A stretch of 64,000 nucleotides of DNA from Brochothrix campestris (GCF_046058945.1 NZ_CP175511.1:2170001-2234000), one strand, 5' to 3'. Shown: positions 25,769 to 35,318, counted from the first letter of the stretch. Notes: a model not told the origin generated them from the sequence alone. Numbers and translations are program-made.

Positions 25769-27262
25769 ATGAACTTTTTCAAACGGGCACTCACGAGTAT
25801 TTCTCGTAAAAAGGGTAAATCACTCTTGCTTTTTGCGATTGTTTTTATTTTAGGGAACGTGATTGCAGGAGCAGTTTCGATTTCACAAGCAACAAATAAG
25901 GTTGAACAAACCGTCAAAAATCAACTTGGCGCACAAGCAACGATTGATTTATCGAAAGAAAAGATGAAACAATTGATGGACGCCTCCGAGGATGAGGAAG
26001 TTGATTATCCAAAACCGCCTTCAAAAGATGTTATTACTAAAATTGGACAGCTTGATACGGTTAAATATTACGACTATAATATTTCCGATTACTATAATTC
26101 GAAAAAGGTGAAAGCTTATCTGTCGCCTGAAGATGAAAAATACGGTAATAGTAGCTCTTTGAGCATCCGAGGTGTGCAATATGCCCCTTTAATTGATGTG
26201 AAAGAAAACAAAATCAAGCTTGATAGCGGCACGACCTTTACAGATGACCAAATTAAAAATGGTGCTAATGTTGTCATCGTTTCTTCACAGGTCGCTAAGC
26301 TCAACAACCTCTCTGTTGGCGATAACTTTTTAGTAGACAATGTGTACCTTTCTTATGATGATGATAAAGAAAAAGAACTCTTTTCTAAGGAGTATTCTTA
26401 CAAGGTGATTGGTATTTTCACACCAACAAAACTAGATACAGCAAAAAAACTCAGCGCAGATAAAAAAGCTGAACAAGAATGGCAAGCAAATGAACAAATT
26501 AACACCATCTATTTACCTAACAAAGTCGTTTCAAAAGCAAACACTGCTTTCCAAAAAGAAGCAATGAAAAAAGATAAAAATTCCGCTGAAGGTATGACCG
26601 AAGCTGAACTGGCAGAATACACTAAGAATATCGGTAACGAGGACGGATACGAGTCTGTTTTCGTAGTAAAAACACCTGAGGATATGCCTAACTTCGTTGC
26701 CGACGCTTCAACCATCTTACCAAAAGATTACGCGATTGTTTCAGCTCAAGATGACTACGACTCCATTTCTGGCTCGATGAACAAGGTCGCTAAGTTTTCA
26801 AAATACATCTTGTTGGCAGCTGCTGCAGCCTCGGTCATTATTTTGACGCTCGTTATCATTTTATTTATCCGCGATCGTAAAAAAGAATTAGGCATTTACC
26901 TGTCATTAGGTGAAAAGAAACTTAAAATCATCGGTCAAATTTTCATTGAAGTGCTACTCGTAGCTTTTATCGCGATTTCATTGTCGCTCTTCACTGGTAA
27001 TCTCCTTGCCAAAAACGTGTCGACTTCATTGATTACGAATGATGCCAAGACTGACGATATGAACGGTGGCTCAATGTCCTATTCACACTTTAGCACAAAC
27101 TCAACAGTGGACTTTGATTCGGTTAAAGATGCTTATGCGGTAACCATTGATGCCCCTTATATCGCACTCTTCTATCTCTTTGGTCTTGTCACAGTGATTT
27201 TATCAACCGTTCTACCCATGCTTTATATTTTACGACTCAATCCTAAAAAAATAATGATGTAA
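25769..27262 (+). CDS. ABC transporter permease, FtsX/MacB type
   Basis: This 497-residue permease has one N-terminal membrane segment (about residues 17-38), a large extracellular domain (about 40-345) and three C-terminal membrane segments ending in ILRLNPKKIMM. This is the layout of FtsX-like/MacB permeases, which transmit mechanical force or export peptides rather than import nutrients. The ATPase gene follows after 13 bases and a PASTA protein overlaps that gene, so the three form an operon. A truncated relative of this gene's N-terminus lies at 55564. The transported substrate is unknown. Confidence 0.9.
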   Translation: MNFFKRALTSISRKKGKSLLLFAIVFILGNVIAGAVSISQATNKVEQTVKNQLGAQATIDLSKEKMKQLMDASEDEEVDYPKPPSKDVITKIGQLDTVKYYDYNISDYYNSKKVKAYLSPEDEKYGNSSSLSIRGVQYAPLIDVKENKIKLDSGTTFTDDQIKNGANVVIVSSQVAKLNNLSVGDNFLVDNVYLSYDDDKEKELFSKEYSYKVIGIFTPTKLDTAKKLSADKKAEQEWQANEQINTIYLPNKVVSKANTAFQKEAMKKDKNSAEGMTEAELAEYTKNIGNEDGYESVFVVKTPEDMPNFVADASTILPKDYAIVSAQDDYDSISGSMNKVAKFSKYILLAAAAASVIILTLVIILFIRDRKKELGIYLSLGEKKLKIIGQIFIEVLLVAFIAISLSLFTGNLLAKNVSTSLITNDAKTDDMNGGSMSYSHFSTNSTVDFDSVKDAYAVTIDAPYIALFYLFGLVTVILSTVLPMLYILRLNPKKIMM

Positions 27263-27275
27263 GGACGTGACTGCT

Positions 27276-27950
27276 ATGAGTATTTTAACTGTCAAAGATG
27301 TCGATTATTTTTACCAAGACGGTGATCGTCAGCGCTATATACTAAAAGATACCAATCTCACCTTTGAAAAAGGCAAATTTTATACGATTGTTGGCCAGTC
27401 TGGCTCTGGTAAATCAACTTTTTTATCATTGATTAGTGGATTGGATACCCCTCATAAAGGTGATATTTTATATCACAATGAAAACATCAAAACAATCGGC
27501 TATGAGCAATATCGTCGCAATGATATGAGTATTATTTTTCAAAGTTACAACTTAATTCCTTATTTAACTGCCGTCGAGAACGTGCTTGTTCCAATGTCAA
27601 TTACAACCAATGAGATTCCCAGCGACCATCAAGAAGTTGCCTTAAATCTCCTTGATTATATCGGTTTAAATCGCGACAAGGCGACGCGTGTCGTGACACA
27701 ATTATCTGGTGGAGAACAACAGCGAGTTGCGATTGCCCGAGCATTAGCGACCAATGTCGATATTATTTTAGCAGATGAGCCGACCGGAAACCTCGATGAA
27801 GAAATGGAACAAGAAATCGTAGCGATTTTCAAGGAGCTCGCCCATCAGCATAATAAGTGTATAATTGTTGTAACGCATTCATCAGAAATCGCAGAATTGT
27901 CTGATGAAACGTACTATTTGCACAAGGGGGCTTTTAGCAAAGATGAGTGA
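27276..27950 (+). CDS. ABC transporter ATP-binding protein (LolD/MacB type)
   Basis: This 224-residue ATPase has Walker A GQSGSGKS, the signature LSGGEQQRVAIARA, Walker B IILADEPTGNLD and the switch histidine in VVTHSSE. It belongs to the group that pairs with FtsX/MacB-type permeases and energises the permease encoded just upstream. The ATG at 27276 is 10 bases after AAGGA; a GTG three codons earlier overlaps the ribosome site. Its last codons overlap the start of the PASTA gene by 8 bases, implying translational coupling. Confidence 0.95.
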   Translation: MSILTVKDVDYFYQDGDRQRYILKDTNLTFEKGKFYTIVGQSGSGKSTFLSLISGLDTPHKGDILYHNENIKTIGYEQYRRNDMSIIFQSYNLIPYLTAVENVLVPMSITTNEIPSDHQEVALNLLDYIGLNRDKATRVVTQLSGGEQQRVAIARALATNVDIILADEPTGNLDEEMEQEIVAIFKELAHQHNKCIIVVTHSSEIAELSDETYYLHKGAFSKDE

Positions 27951-29418
27951 TTTTTTATCTAATTTTGAAAATAAAAATTACCAAAAACGCAATGGTGAAA
28001 CGCCTAAGAGTGACCCACCTAAACAGACACCTTCTCCCAATACGGCAAAGGTTAAAACTAACGAAACCAATAAGCCTAAGGTCTCAACTGGTTCAAGGTC
28101 GACTAAAAGCACACGCTCTACTTCAGCAGATGATGTCAATCCGAATGAAAACATGATGATTGACCCGACTTATCAAAAGAAGAAGCGTAAAAAACGACTT
28201 ATAATTACTGCTATTTGTGTTATCACAATTGGTTTATTATGGTGGTTATACTTCAGTATGACACATGTGCCTTTACCCAATTTTGTTGATAAGAATATTA
28301 GCGAGGTTCGCACCTGGGCGAATACAAATAATATTACCATTGAAACGGAGCAAAAATACAACACTAAAACTGACGCAAATATCGTCTTAGCACAAAATAA
28401 AAAAGTTAAAACACAGATTAAAAAAGGCAGTGTGTTAACGGTGACGCTTAGTATTGGTCCCAATCCAGATGAAGTGATTAAGCTGCCACAATTTAAAGAA
28501 ATGACCAAAAGCGAGGCCCAGCAATGGATTGATAGTCAAAAAGCTGAAAACATTTCGATCACAGATGAATTCAGTGCTAAAATCGCCAAAAACAAATTTA
28601 TCAAGCAACGTTTTCTAGCTGATGATGTGTCTGAAACGAACTACAAGCGCAAAGATCAATTACTGCTTTACTATTCTAAAGGTGTCGAAGTATTCGAAAA
28701 AAACATCGATGTTCCTGATTTCAGCAAGAAAACAAAAGATGAAGTGACTCAGTGGGGTCAAGATAACGATGTCAAAATCACGTTTGAAAATGGCACCAGT
28801 GATTCAATTGAAGTCGGTACGGTTATCTCACAAAGTTTAAAAAAAGGCACTAAAATCGCCAAAAAATCACAGGTAACTGTGACAATATCGACCTTACAAG
28901 TACCAAACTTCAATGACTATACCCTTGAATCAGCGGCTGAGATTGAAGGGATTTCGACCAATATTAAGAAGCGCTTCTCTACGAGCGCACCTTATGGCTC
29001 GTTAATCTCACAATCACTCGAAGCTGGTACTTTCATCGATGATAAGGCGAATGACAAAGCGATTACGGTCGTTTATTCAGCGGGTAAGCCTTATTTAAAA
29101 AGCTATTTTGGTAGTTTAGAGGGGGAATTGGCTGAATCCTTCTACAATGATTACACCGTTAACGGCGCCAATATTAACTATACGATTCATAGTGTCGATT
29201 CGGCTGAAGAACGAGGCACAGTCGTCGAAATGAGTAATTACAACGCCTATGTGGCGATGGACTACACTGTTTCAATTGGCATTAGTAATGGCAGTGGCTA
29301 CACTCCAACCGCCGACAACACACGTGCTGACGATGAGTCAGACGTTGTTGGGGATACTGAAGAAGCCGTTCTTCCTTCTGATACGAAAAAAACAGCTTCT
29401 TCTGATTCAAACGACTAG
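27943..29418 (+). CDS. Membrane-anchored PASTA-domain protein
   Basis: This 491-residue protein has a cytoplasmic N-terminus of about 80 residues rich in Ser, Thr, Lys and Pro, a basic stop (KKKRKKR), one membrane segment (about 85-106), then several PASTA repeats outside (for example VPLPNFVDKNISEVRTWA, IKLPQFKEMTKSEAQQWI, VPDFSKKTKDEVTQW, VPNFNDYTLESAA). PASTA domains bind peptidoglycan or muropeptides in PrkC/StkP kinases and PBPs, but here there is no kinase or transpeptidase domain. The start overlaps the ATPase gene by 8 bases, which argues that it works with the transporter, perhaps as a cell-wall sensor. The partner role is inferred. Confidence 0.88.
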   Translation: MSDFLSNFENKNYQKRNGETPKSDPPKQTPSPNTAKVKTNETNKPKVSTGSRSTKSTRSTSADDVNPNENMMIDPTYQKKKRKKRLIITAICVITIGLLWWLYFSMTHVPLPNFVDKNISEVRTWANTNNITIETEQKYNTKTDANIVLAQNKKVKTQIKKGSVLTVTLSIGPNPDEVIKLPQFKEMTKSEAQQWIDSQKAENISITDEFSAKIAKNKFIKQRFLADDVSETNYKRKDQLLLYYSKGVEVFEKNIDVPDFSKKTKDEVTQWGQDNDVKITFENGTSDSIEVGTVISQSLKKGTKIAKKSQVTVTISTLQVPNFNDYTLESAAEIEGISTNIKKRFSTSAPYGSLISQSLEAGTFIDDKANDKAITVVYSAGKPYLKSYFGSLEGELAESFYNDYTVNGANINYTIHSVDSAEERGTVVEMSNYNAYVAMDYTVSIGISNGSGYTPTADNTRADDESDVVGDTEEAVLPSDTKKTASSDSND

Positions 29419-29552
29419 CAAAAAAGCGGTTCTATAATTTATGGTGTTGGTGAATTTTCACTGATGCCTATTTTTTCGTAAAAAAATAGCAACATTTTCA
29501 AAATCCCTATAATATTAAGTCACCACAACAAATTTATAAGGGGGATTCGACA

Positions 29553-30278
29553 ATGTCAGCTATCACTTTTAACAATATCGCGAATTCCTCTGGAATTACA
29601 GATGAAACTATTTCTTTTCCAAAAACATGGTGTTTAACTCAGTTAATTAAAGGTGTTTTAAGCACTTGTTATTTTGGCACACTCTCTTACACACCCTCAC
29701 GGTGTGCGAATTGCGGCTTCAATAATAAAACAGTTAAACTCATTAAACACGGAACTAAACTATCACGTATCACACTCCTTAAAACCAATAACCTTCCAAC
29801 CTATCTCTTTTTAAAGAAGCAACGCTTCTTATGTAAAGGATGTAAAACAACCTTTATCGCTTCAACTTCGATGGTAAAACGAAATTGTTTTATCTCCAAA
29901 CGTGTCATCCAAACACTAGCTGCCGAAGGACAGTTTATTACTTCTGAAAAAGATATCGCTTTTAGACAGAGTGTTTCAACAACTACTGTTAATCGTACTT
30001 TACACCAATGGTCTCCTCAATTCAAACCGAACTATCAAAGGCTTCTACTACATCTTTCAATGGATGAATTCAAATCGGTAAAGAGTGCTGATAGTCAGAT
30101 GCGTTTTATTTGCACTGATGCGAAAAAATATGAAATCATTGATATCCTCCCATCTAGAAGATTGCATCATCTCAGAGATTACTTTTTAAATTATTCATAT
30201 GAAGCGAGAGCCTCAATAATAAACGTGCAGCGTCATGACGTTTGTGAAGGCGACTCTAGCGGGAAAAGTGGCAGCTGA
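29553..30278 (+). pseudogene. ISL3-family transposase, C-terminally truncated
   Basis: The frame encodes the N-terminal half of an ISL3 transposase: a zinc finger (CANCGF and FLCKGCKTTF), the helix-turn-helix region FRQSVSTTTVNRTLHQW and the first catalytic Asp in LSMDEFKSVK. Homology ends near SYEARAS, about residue 220, and the last 20 codons belong to an unrelated palindromic repeat. A full enzyme is about 430 residues, so the second and third catalytic acids are absent and it cannot transpose. Confidence 0.9.
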
Positions 30279-30345
30279 ATACCCCACAGCGAAGCGCGGA
30301 GGATGAACCGTCACCCGCAGAAAGCGTCCTTCACATTAGGAATGA
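30226..30345. repeat. Palindromic repeat inserted in the IS remnant
   Basis: TGTGAAGG (30243-30250) and CCTTCACA (30328-30335) are perfect inverted ends around a GC-rich core with GACTCTAGCGGGAA, ACCCCACAGCGAAGCGCGG and CCCGCAGAAAGCG. The core resembles a structured repeat common between genes in Bacillaceae (GACTCCTGCGGGA...CCGCGGAAAGCG), recognised from memory only. It replaces the C-terminal half of the transposase. Confidence 0.6.
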
Positions 30346-30356
30346 CTACAAAAAAA

Positions 30357-30380
30357 GCAGCTACCAAAAAAGGTAGCTGC
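30357..30380. terminator. Terminator hairpin inside the IS right end
   Basis: GCAGCTACC and GGTAGCTGC around AAAAAA form a stem preceded by A-run. It reads as a minus-strand terminator for the DUF1846 gene, whose stop codon is at 30458. Confidence 0.65.
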
Positions 30381-30457
30381 AAAAATGACTTATTTTACTA
30401 AATTTTGAATAACAACACTATTTGACATAGAGCCAAAAAAGCCCCGATTATTATTAG

Positions 30458-31969
30458 TTAAATATAATATAAGTTATCTGACGGATAAACTGGATCGCAG
30501 GTAATATCCATGCCGAGTTTACGTAATGTTTGCTCATCATAATCATTTAACATGACTGTTGAATGTGCTTGAACATCCGTTAATTCAGAAATTTTCTCAT
30601 ACGCAAGTTGTGCTGTTGGGTTTGTTACCGCGCTAATTGATAAGGCAATTAACACTTCATTTGCCGTCAATGCTGTCATCTTATCGTGTAACTCATTACG
30701 TTTCATGTCTTGAATCGTTTGTAAAATGACCGGTGATAATAATAAAATATCATCTGAAATATTAGCTAACGTTTTAATCGCATTTAAAATCGCTGCTGCA
30801 CATGGATCCATTAAATCAGATGTACGTCCGGTTACAATGCGGCCATCGTTTAGTTCAAGTGCAATAACAGCTGGCATCATGTCCGAGATATTGTTTTGTG
30901 CTTTCAGACGTAAAGCATAGTCACGGGCTGGTGTGACCGCTAAGCGATCTTCTTTCTTTAACTCAACTTCTTCCATAATTAACTTAATGCGATTTAAAGC
31001 ATCTTCGTCAAGCAAGCCCTTTTTAAAATCACATTCAGTCGCAAAACAACGGCGGATGATTTCTTGTTTCGACGCTTCTGTAATCGCATCATCATCTGTA
31101 ATACCAAAGCCAACACGGTTAACGCCCATATCTGTTGGCGAATGATATACCGTTTCTTTACCCGTAATTTTTTCAATCATTCGTTTAATAACAGGGAATG
31201 TTTCCACATCACGGTTATAATTAACGGCCAATTTATCGTAATAATCTAAGTGGAAGGAGTCAATCATGTTGACATCTTTCAAGTCAACCGTTGCCGCTTC
31301 ATAGGCAATATTAAGCGGATGTTTTAATGGCACATTCCAAACAGGGAATGTTTCAAATTTGGAATAACCGGCTTCGCGACCTTGGTGACTCTCGTGATAC
31401 AGTTGATTCAAGCACGTCGCTAGTTTCCCACTACCTGGTCCCGGCGCGGTTACTACAACGATAGGTTTTGTCGTTGGAATATAAGGGTTTTTGCCAAAGC
31501 CTTCATCGCTGACAATTTTATCGATATTCGATGGGTAATCTTCGATTGCTGCGTGTTTGTAGACTTTAATATCACGTCGCTCAAGCTTGTTAATGAATAA
31601 TTTAGTCGAGGGTTGGCCGCTGTAACGCGTAATGACCACACTGTTGACTTCAAGGCCATAACCACGGAATTCATCAATTTGACGTAAAATATCTTTATCA
31701 TAGGTAATACCATAATCACCACGGATTTTATTACGTTCAATATCGCCTGCATAGACACACATTAAAATTTCAGCTTTATCGCGCAATTTTTGTAACAGTT
31801 TAATTTTAGCATCTTCATCAAAGCCTGGGAGTACACGCATCGCATGTTTATCACCAATCAATTTACCACCAAATTCAAGGTATAATTTATCGTAATCATT
31901 GACACGTTCTAAAATAAATTTTGATTGTTCATCGATGTACTTTTGTGGATCAAAACCAATTTTCTTCAT
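30458..31969 (-). CDS. DUF1846 family protein
   Basis: This 503-residue cytoplasmic protein belongs to the DUF1846 family, found in many Bacilli and clostridia, with known structures but no agreed function. It begins KKIGFDPQKYIDEQSKFIL and has a P-loop-like TAPGPGSGK near residue 175, followed by conserved blocks such as HYSPTDMGVN-like YHSPTDMGVNRVGF and GRTSDLMDPCAAAILNAIK. Length is normal for the family. It has its own promoter: on the minus strand TTGTCA (32050-32055), 16 bases, TATAAT (32028-32033). The downstream IS insertion lies about 20 bases beyond its stop codon. Confidence 0.92.
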   Translation of the reverse strand: MKKIGFDPQKYIDEQSKFILERVNDYDKLYLEFGGKLIGDKHAMRVLPGFDEDAKIKLLQKLRDKAEILMCVYAGDIERNKIRGDYGITYDKDILRQIDEFRGYGLEVNSVVITRYSGQPSTKLFINKLERRDIKVYKHAAIEDYPSNIDKIVSDEGFGKNPYIPTTKPIVVVTAPGPGSGKLATCLNQLYHESHQGREAGYSKFETFPVWNVPLKHPLNIAYEAATVDLKDVNMIDSFHLDYYDKLAVNYNRDVETFPVIKRMIEKITGKETVYHSPTDMGVNRVGFGITDDDAITEASKQEIIRRCFATECDFKKGLLDEDALNRIKLIMEEVELKKEDRLAVTPARDYALRLKAQNNISDMMPAVIALELNDGRIVTGRTSDLMDPCAAAILNAIKTLANISDDILLLSPVILQTIQDMKRNELHDKMTALTANEVLIALSISAVTNPTAQLAYEKISELTDVQAHSTVMLNDYDEQTLRKLGMDITCDPVYPSDNLYYI

Positions 31970-32027
31970 TTACTTTACCCCCGTTATCTTCGTTAGTTGC
32001 GGTGTTCATTCCAACACATATTCTTCT

Positions 32028-32055
32028 ATTATAGACGTTTCGACTAGATTGACAA
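32028..32055 (-). promoter_or_regulatory. Promoter of the DUF1846 gene
   Basis: TTGTCA, a 16-base spacer and TATAAT on the minus strand. The rest of the divergent gap (31970-32265) shows no further element I can support. Confidence 0.65.
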
Positions 32056-32265
32056 GTTTTTTTAACAACCGAAGAGCAACTTTTTTTTTCGCTAATTGCC
32101 GTATCTTGCTACAATAGCCTTTGTAACTTGAGGCATTCAATAATTGATAGTATTTTGCGATAAATCCAATCGAATCATAAGCCGATAGATGTGTTTTGTG
32201 CGCTAAATTTGTTACAGTTAACTCAAAGAGCACTCGTGCTCATCACATATTAAAGGAGTTTTATG

Positions 32266-33261
32266 ATGAAACTAAGTATTTTAGATCAGGCCGTTGTGCC
32301 AAAAAACACAGACGCGGCAACAGCTTTAACGAATGCTGTTGAACTAGCCATCTTAGGAGAAGAACGTGGATATGAACGGATTTGGTTAGCTGAGCACCAT
32401 AATAATAACGGGATTGCTAGTTCCGCACCAGAAATTACAATTGCCCATATTGCAGCTAAGACGAAACACATTCACGTCGGTACCGGTGGCACGATGGTAA
32501 TGCATTATGCGCCCTATAAAATGGCGGAAACATTTAAGACACTCAGTGCGCTCTCGCCAGGCCGAATTGATTTTGGTGCAGGTCGTGCACCTGGAGGCGA
32601 TCATTACTCAACACTTGCCTTAGCGGAAGGTCGTGCCCCTGCTTATGACGGTGCATATGCTAAAATCCAAACGACACTCGACCTTATGAACGATCAAACA
32701 AGCAGTGATCCTCTATACCAAAATGCCTTCGCAGTGCCAACAAACGTGACACTACCAACTGCTTGGTTGCTCGGTTCAACAGGAAACAGCGCCAAAGAGG
32801 CTGGTCGGATGGGCCTCGGTTATTCGTACGCGCAGTTTTTCACCGGGCAAATGGACGCCGCTATTTTCAAACAGTATCGTGAACAGTTTACACCTTCTTA
32901 TTTTATGGAACAGGCACAAATTAGCGTCTGCTACATGGTAACAATTGCGCCGACCTTGGCCGAAGCCGAATACGAAGCACTCCCAGCTGATATCGCACGC
33001 CTGCACTTAATGCGCGGGCAACTGATGCAGCGGTTATCACCCGAAGAAGCCCAAGCTTACCCCTTAACTGAGGCAGATAAAGCCGCTATTTTAAAAAATC
33101 GGACGGCTCACCTCGTCGGTACCCCGGCGATGATTAAGGCAAAACTCGAAGCTGATGAGGAGACCTATGGCTTTGATGAGGCAATGATTTTATGCCCACC
33201 TTATGCCCAATCAAAACGCCTTGAAATGTATCATTTATTGGCAGATACAATGATGAATTAA
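32266..33261 (+). CDS. Luciferase-like flavin monooxygenase (MsnO8 type)
   Basis: This protein of about 331 residues belongs to the bacterial luciferase-like superfamily, in the MsnO8/YwcH-like group. It shows the group signature ILDQAVVPKN near the start, GYERIWLAEHHNNNGIASS, GGTMVMHYAPYKMAE and SPGRIDFGAGRAPGGD. Members are FMN-dependent oxidoreductases with mostly unknown substrates; light emission is not expected. AAGGAG lies 7 bases before the second ATG, which I use; the first ATG is at 32263. It is transcribed alone and ends at the hairpins shared with the TDT gene. Confidence 0.9.
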   Translation: MKLSILDQAVVPKNTDAATALTNAVELAILGEERGYERIWLAEHHNNNGIASSAPEITIAHIAAKTKHIHVGTGGTMVMHYAPYKMAETFKTLSALSPGRIDFGAGRAPGGDHYSTLALAEGRAPAYDGAYAKIQTTLDLMNDQTSSDPLYQNAFAVPTNVTLPTAWLLGSTGNSAKEAGRMGLGYSYAQFFTGQMDAAIFKQYREQFTPSYFMEQAQISVCYMVTIAPTLAEAEYEALPADIARLHLMRGQLMQRLSPEEAQAYPLTEADKAAILKNRTAHLVGTPAMIKAKLEADEETYGFDEAMILCPPYAQSKRLEMYHLLADTMMN

Positions 33262-33299
33262 ACGTACTTTAAAGCATTTTTAAACTGCAGTGATTGAAA

Positions 33300-33432
33300 A
33301 AAATAACGCATCGACTATTTCCCGTCGATGCGTTATTTTTGAAGTCACCCAAGTTTAGGCTTTAAATACTGGAGAAATTGGAACTGCGTTTACCTTCTGT
33401 CTCGGAGCAAACCACATCGGTTTGCTCCTTTT
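33300..33432. terminator. Double terminator with a partial 3' UTR repeat (copy E)
   Basis: ATAACGCATCGAC and GTCGATGCGTTAT (33304-33339) with a T-run end the plus-strand gene, and the following GTCACCCAAGTTTAGG is the complement of a module in copy A. A second hairpin GGAGCAAACC/GGTTTGCTCC (33404-33428) with T-run follows before the convergent TDT gene. Confidence 0.8.
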
Positions 33433-33452
33433 TGTCTCCGATTAATAACTAA

Positions 33453-34376
33453 CTACTTCACTCGTTTAACAGCAGTCGCTAAAAACAGCACATATCGAAC
33501 CAATACGTAACCAACCATCACACAGGCAATTGCAGTCTCAATCATTGCAATGTTTTTCAGCCATGGATACGTCACTAAATAATGATAGCTCATCATACAA
33601 GCAGTGGCTGAAATTACAAAAGGAAACGTCAAGGCAGCGTAACTTGGATAAAACGGTAAACGCAAGATTTTTGGCAGTTGCACTAAGACAAACACATAAA
33701 GCAGTTGCGCTAACGCTAGTAGAACGTAGGCTAACCAATTTTGATTGCCTTCTGAGATTGTGAGGTAGCCAGCTAAACAGAGCGACGCAGGCGCTGTTAT
33801 AATACCGATTAACGGCATCGTTGGTTCTGGCATCGTCGTCGCAAAGTAAACACGTGTTAGTACAAGTGGTAATAGTACAACATATAAAGCGAGACCAATC
33901 CAGAGAAAAACGTGACCGATTGTTGGGTAAAAGGCCGGACTCGTAATAGCGATGACCCCAATCCCAATATAAAGCACAAACCAACTCGGATAGACGTTTG
34001 TTAATTGCCATGGAAAGACGAACCAATATGTAAAATAAACCATTAAGCCTACTTGTAACACAATCGCCCCGAGCCAAAGTAGCTGCGCAAAGGTTTGCAA
34101 CCCTTCAATTGCTACGAGATAAGTTGCTAATATTAATAAACACATCGTAAACGTCGGTGTTACCGCCACTACTAATGGGTTTTTAAAATCAGCCTTGACC
34201 GCTTCAAAACTGATGACACATTTCAACACGATTAACACTATAATCACCGAGGCGAGACTCGCTAAACAATTAGCCACCACTGGTAACTGCCACAGTTTTA
34301 ATAAATTACCTAAGGCCGCTAATGCCAATGCAACCCCTGCGATTGGTAATGGCAGCTTATTAAAAAATACTTTCAC
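33453..34376 (-). CDS. TDT-family transporter (TehA/exfoliative toxin A-B-like)
   Basis: This 307-residue protein has about ten hydrophobic segments and begins LPLPIAGVALALAALGNLL, the family signature of the tellurite-resistance/dicarboxylate transporter (TDT) group, which includes TehA and SLAC1-type anion channels. It probably moves a small anion or dicarboxylate; tellurite resistance or toxin roles are historical family labels. It starts with GTG after GGGGAG. A LysR-type regulator is divergent 117 bases away and is the likely controller. Confidence 0.87.
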   Translation of the reverse strand: MKVFFNKLPLPIAGVALALAALGNLLKLWQLPVVANCLASLASVIIVLIVLKCVISFEAVKADFKNPLVVAVTPTFTMCLLILATYLVAIEGLQTFAQLLWLGAIVLQVGLMVYFTYWFVFPWQLTNVYPSWFVLYIGIGVIAITSPAFYPTIGHVFLWIGLALYVVLLPLVLTRVYFATTMPEPTMPLIGIITAPASLCLAGYLTISEGNQNWLAYVLLALAQLLYVFVLVQLPKILRLPFYPSYAALTFPFVISATACMMSYHYLVTYPWLKNIAMIETAIACVMVGYVLVRYVLFLATAVKRVK

Positions 34377-34493
34377 GTGCTAAACTCCCCTTCGATTTGT
34401 TTCTTATTCTTCTATGTTACAATACTCTTAAGCATAAATAAAATCGTATTTTTGTATGAACATCATAAAATTTCATAATGTGGGAGGGATTCA

Positions 34494-35318
34494 ATGTTCA
34501 AACTTATTGCAACGTTCATCGCTGTCTATGAACACAATAGCTTCACTAAGGCTGCTGAACAGCTCTTTTTAACACAGCCGACTGTATCTGGGCATATCAA
34601 AAAGCTTGAGGATGAACTCGAGTGTCAGCTGTTTATTCGGACGAGCAACCAAGCGATTACTGCTTGCCAATCGGCTCATCAATTTTATCCACAAGCAGTG
34701 AGTCTTATCTCTAAATGGGAGCTAAACAAACAAGGCCTCCATGATGAGAAACAACTACAGCAACCGCTTCATTTCGCCGCATCGTTAACGATTGGCACCG
34801 AACTAATGCCACATTTAATATCTTATTTATCAGATATATATCCTAAAAGCGACATTCGACTCACGATTTGTAATTCAACCGACGTCATCACCTTGATGGA
34901 AACCGCACGCTGTGACCTTGGTTTCATCGAATCAGATGTCATTTCAAGTCAGTTAAGCATCCTTCCACTTTGTGATGACCGACTGATCAAAGTGAGTGCT
35001 CCAAACGATCATTGGTTGATTCGCGAGCAAGGATCTGGCCTCTATCATTTTACCAATCGTTATTTGGCGACACAAAACATTTCTCCTAGCGGAACAACCG
35101 TTGTTAACAGCAATGAAGTACTCGTGAAATTAGCGAATGCTCAACTGGGTAACACGCTGCTTTCGGAACGCTATTTACCAAGACTAACCGTCCCAACCAC
35201 CTTTTTAACTGACGAAATGACACGCCAATTTTCACTTGTTCATCAAGAACAACAGTTAGAAGATGTCTTTTTTGCTAAGTTAATACAGCGGATAATTACA
35301 TTTACCGCAACCCTTTAA
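34494..35318 (+). CDS. LysR-family transcriptional regulator
   Basis: This 274-residue regulator has an N-terminal winged helix-turn-helix (FIAVYEHNSFTKAAEQLFLTQPTVSGHIKKLEDEL cut here to note residues 8-42) and a C-terminal effector-binding domain. It lies divergent from the TDT transporter, the usual position for a LysR regulator and its target. The intergenic region contains AT-rich imperfect inverted sequences such as AAAATTTCATAATG, but no clear T-N11-A box could be assigned. It ends at a perfect hairpin shared with yehS. The effector is unknown. Confidence 0.92.
   Translation: MFKLIATFIAVYEHNSFTKAAEQLFLTQPTVSGHIKKLEDELECQLFIRTSNQAITACQSAHQFYPQAVSLISKWELNKQGLHDEKQLQQPLHFAASLTIGTELMPHLISYLSDIYPKSDIRLTICNSTDVITLMETARCDLGFIESDVISSQLSILPLCDDRLIKVSAPNDHWLIREQGSGLYHFTNRYLATQNISPSGTTVVNSNEVLVKLANAQLGNTLLSERYLPRLTVPTTFLTDEMTRQFSLVHQEQQLEDVFFAKLIQRIITFTATL

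Larger units (their letters stand above)
29428..30434 (+). mobile_element. ISL3-family insertion sequence, internally deleted
   Basis: The left end reads GGTTCTATAATTTATGGTG from 29428. The right end, complemented from 30434, reads GGCTCTATGTCAAATAGTG; about 17 of the first 25 bases agree. Perfect 8-base target duplications AAAAAAGC flank it at 29420-29427 and 30435-30442, the size known for ISL3 elements. At about 1.0 kb it is shorter than the usual 1.4-1.5 kb, because the transposase is cut and a palindromic sequence sits in its place. It is immobile by itself. Confidence 0.88.

Noticed and set aside
32006..32233. 75-codon minus-strand frame upstream of the DUF1846 gene
   Set aside because: It covers the DUF1846 promoter and has no recognisable domain or ribosome site.
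33538..34077. 179-codon minus-strand frame within the TDT gene
   Set aside because: It is an alternative frame of the same strand; the TDT frame has the membrane segments and family signature.
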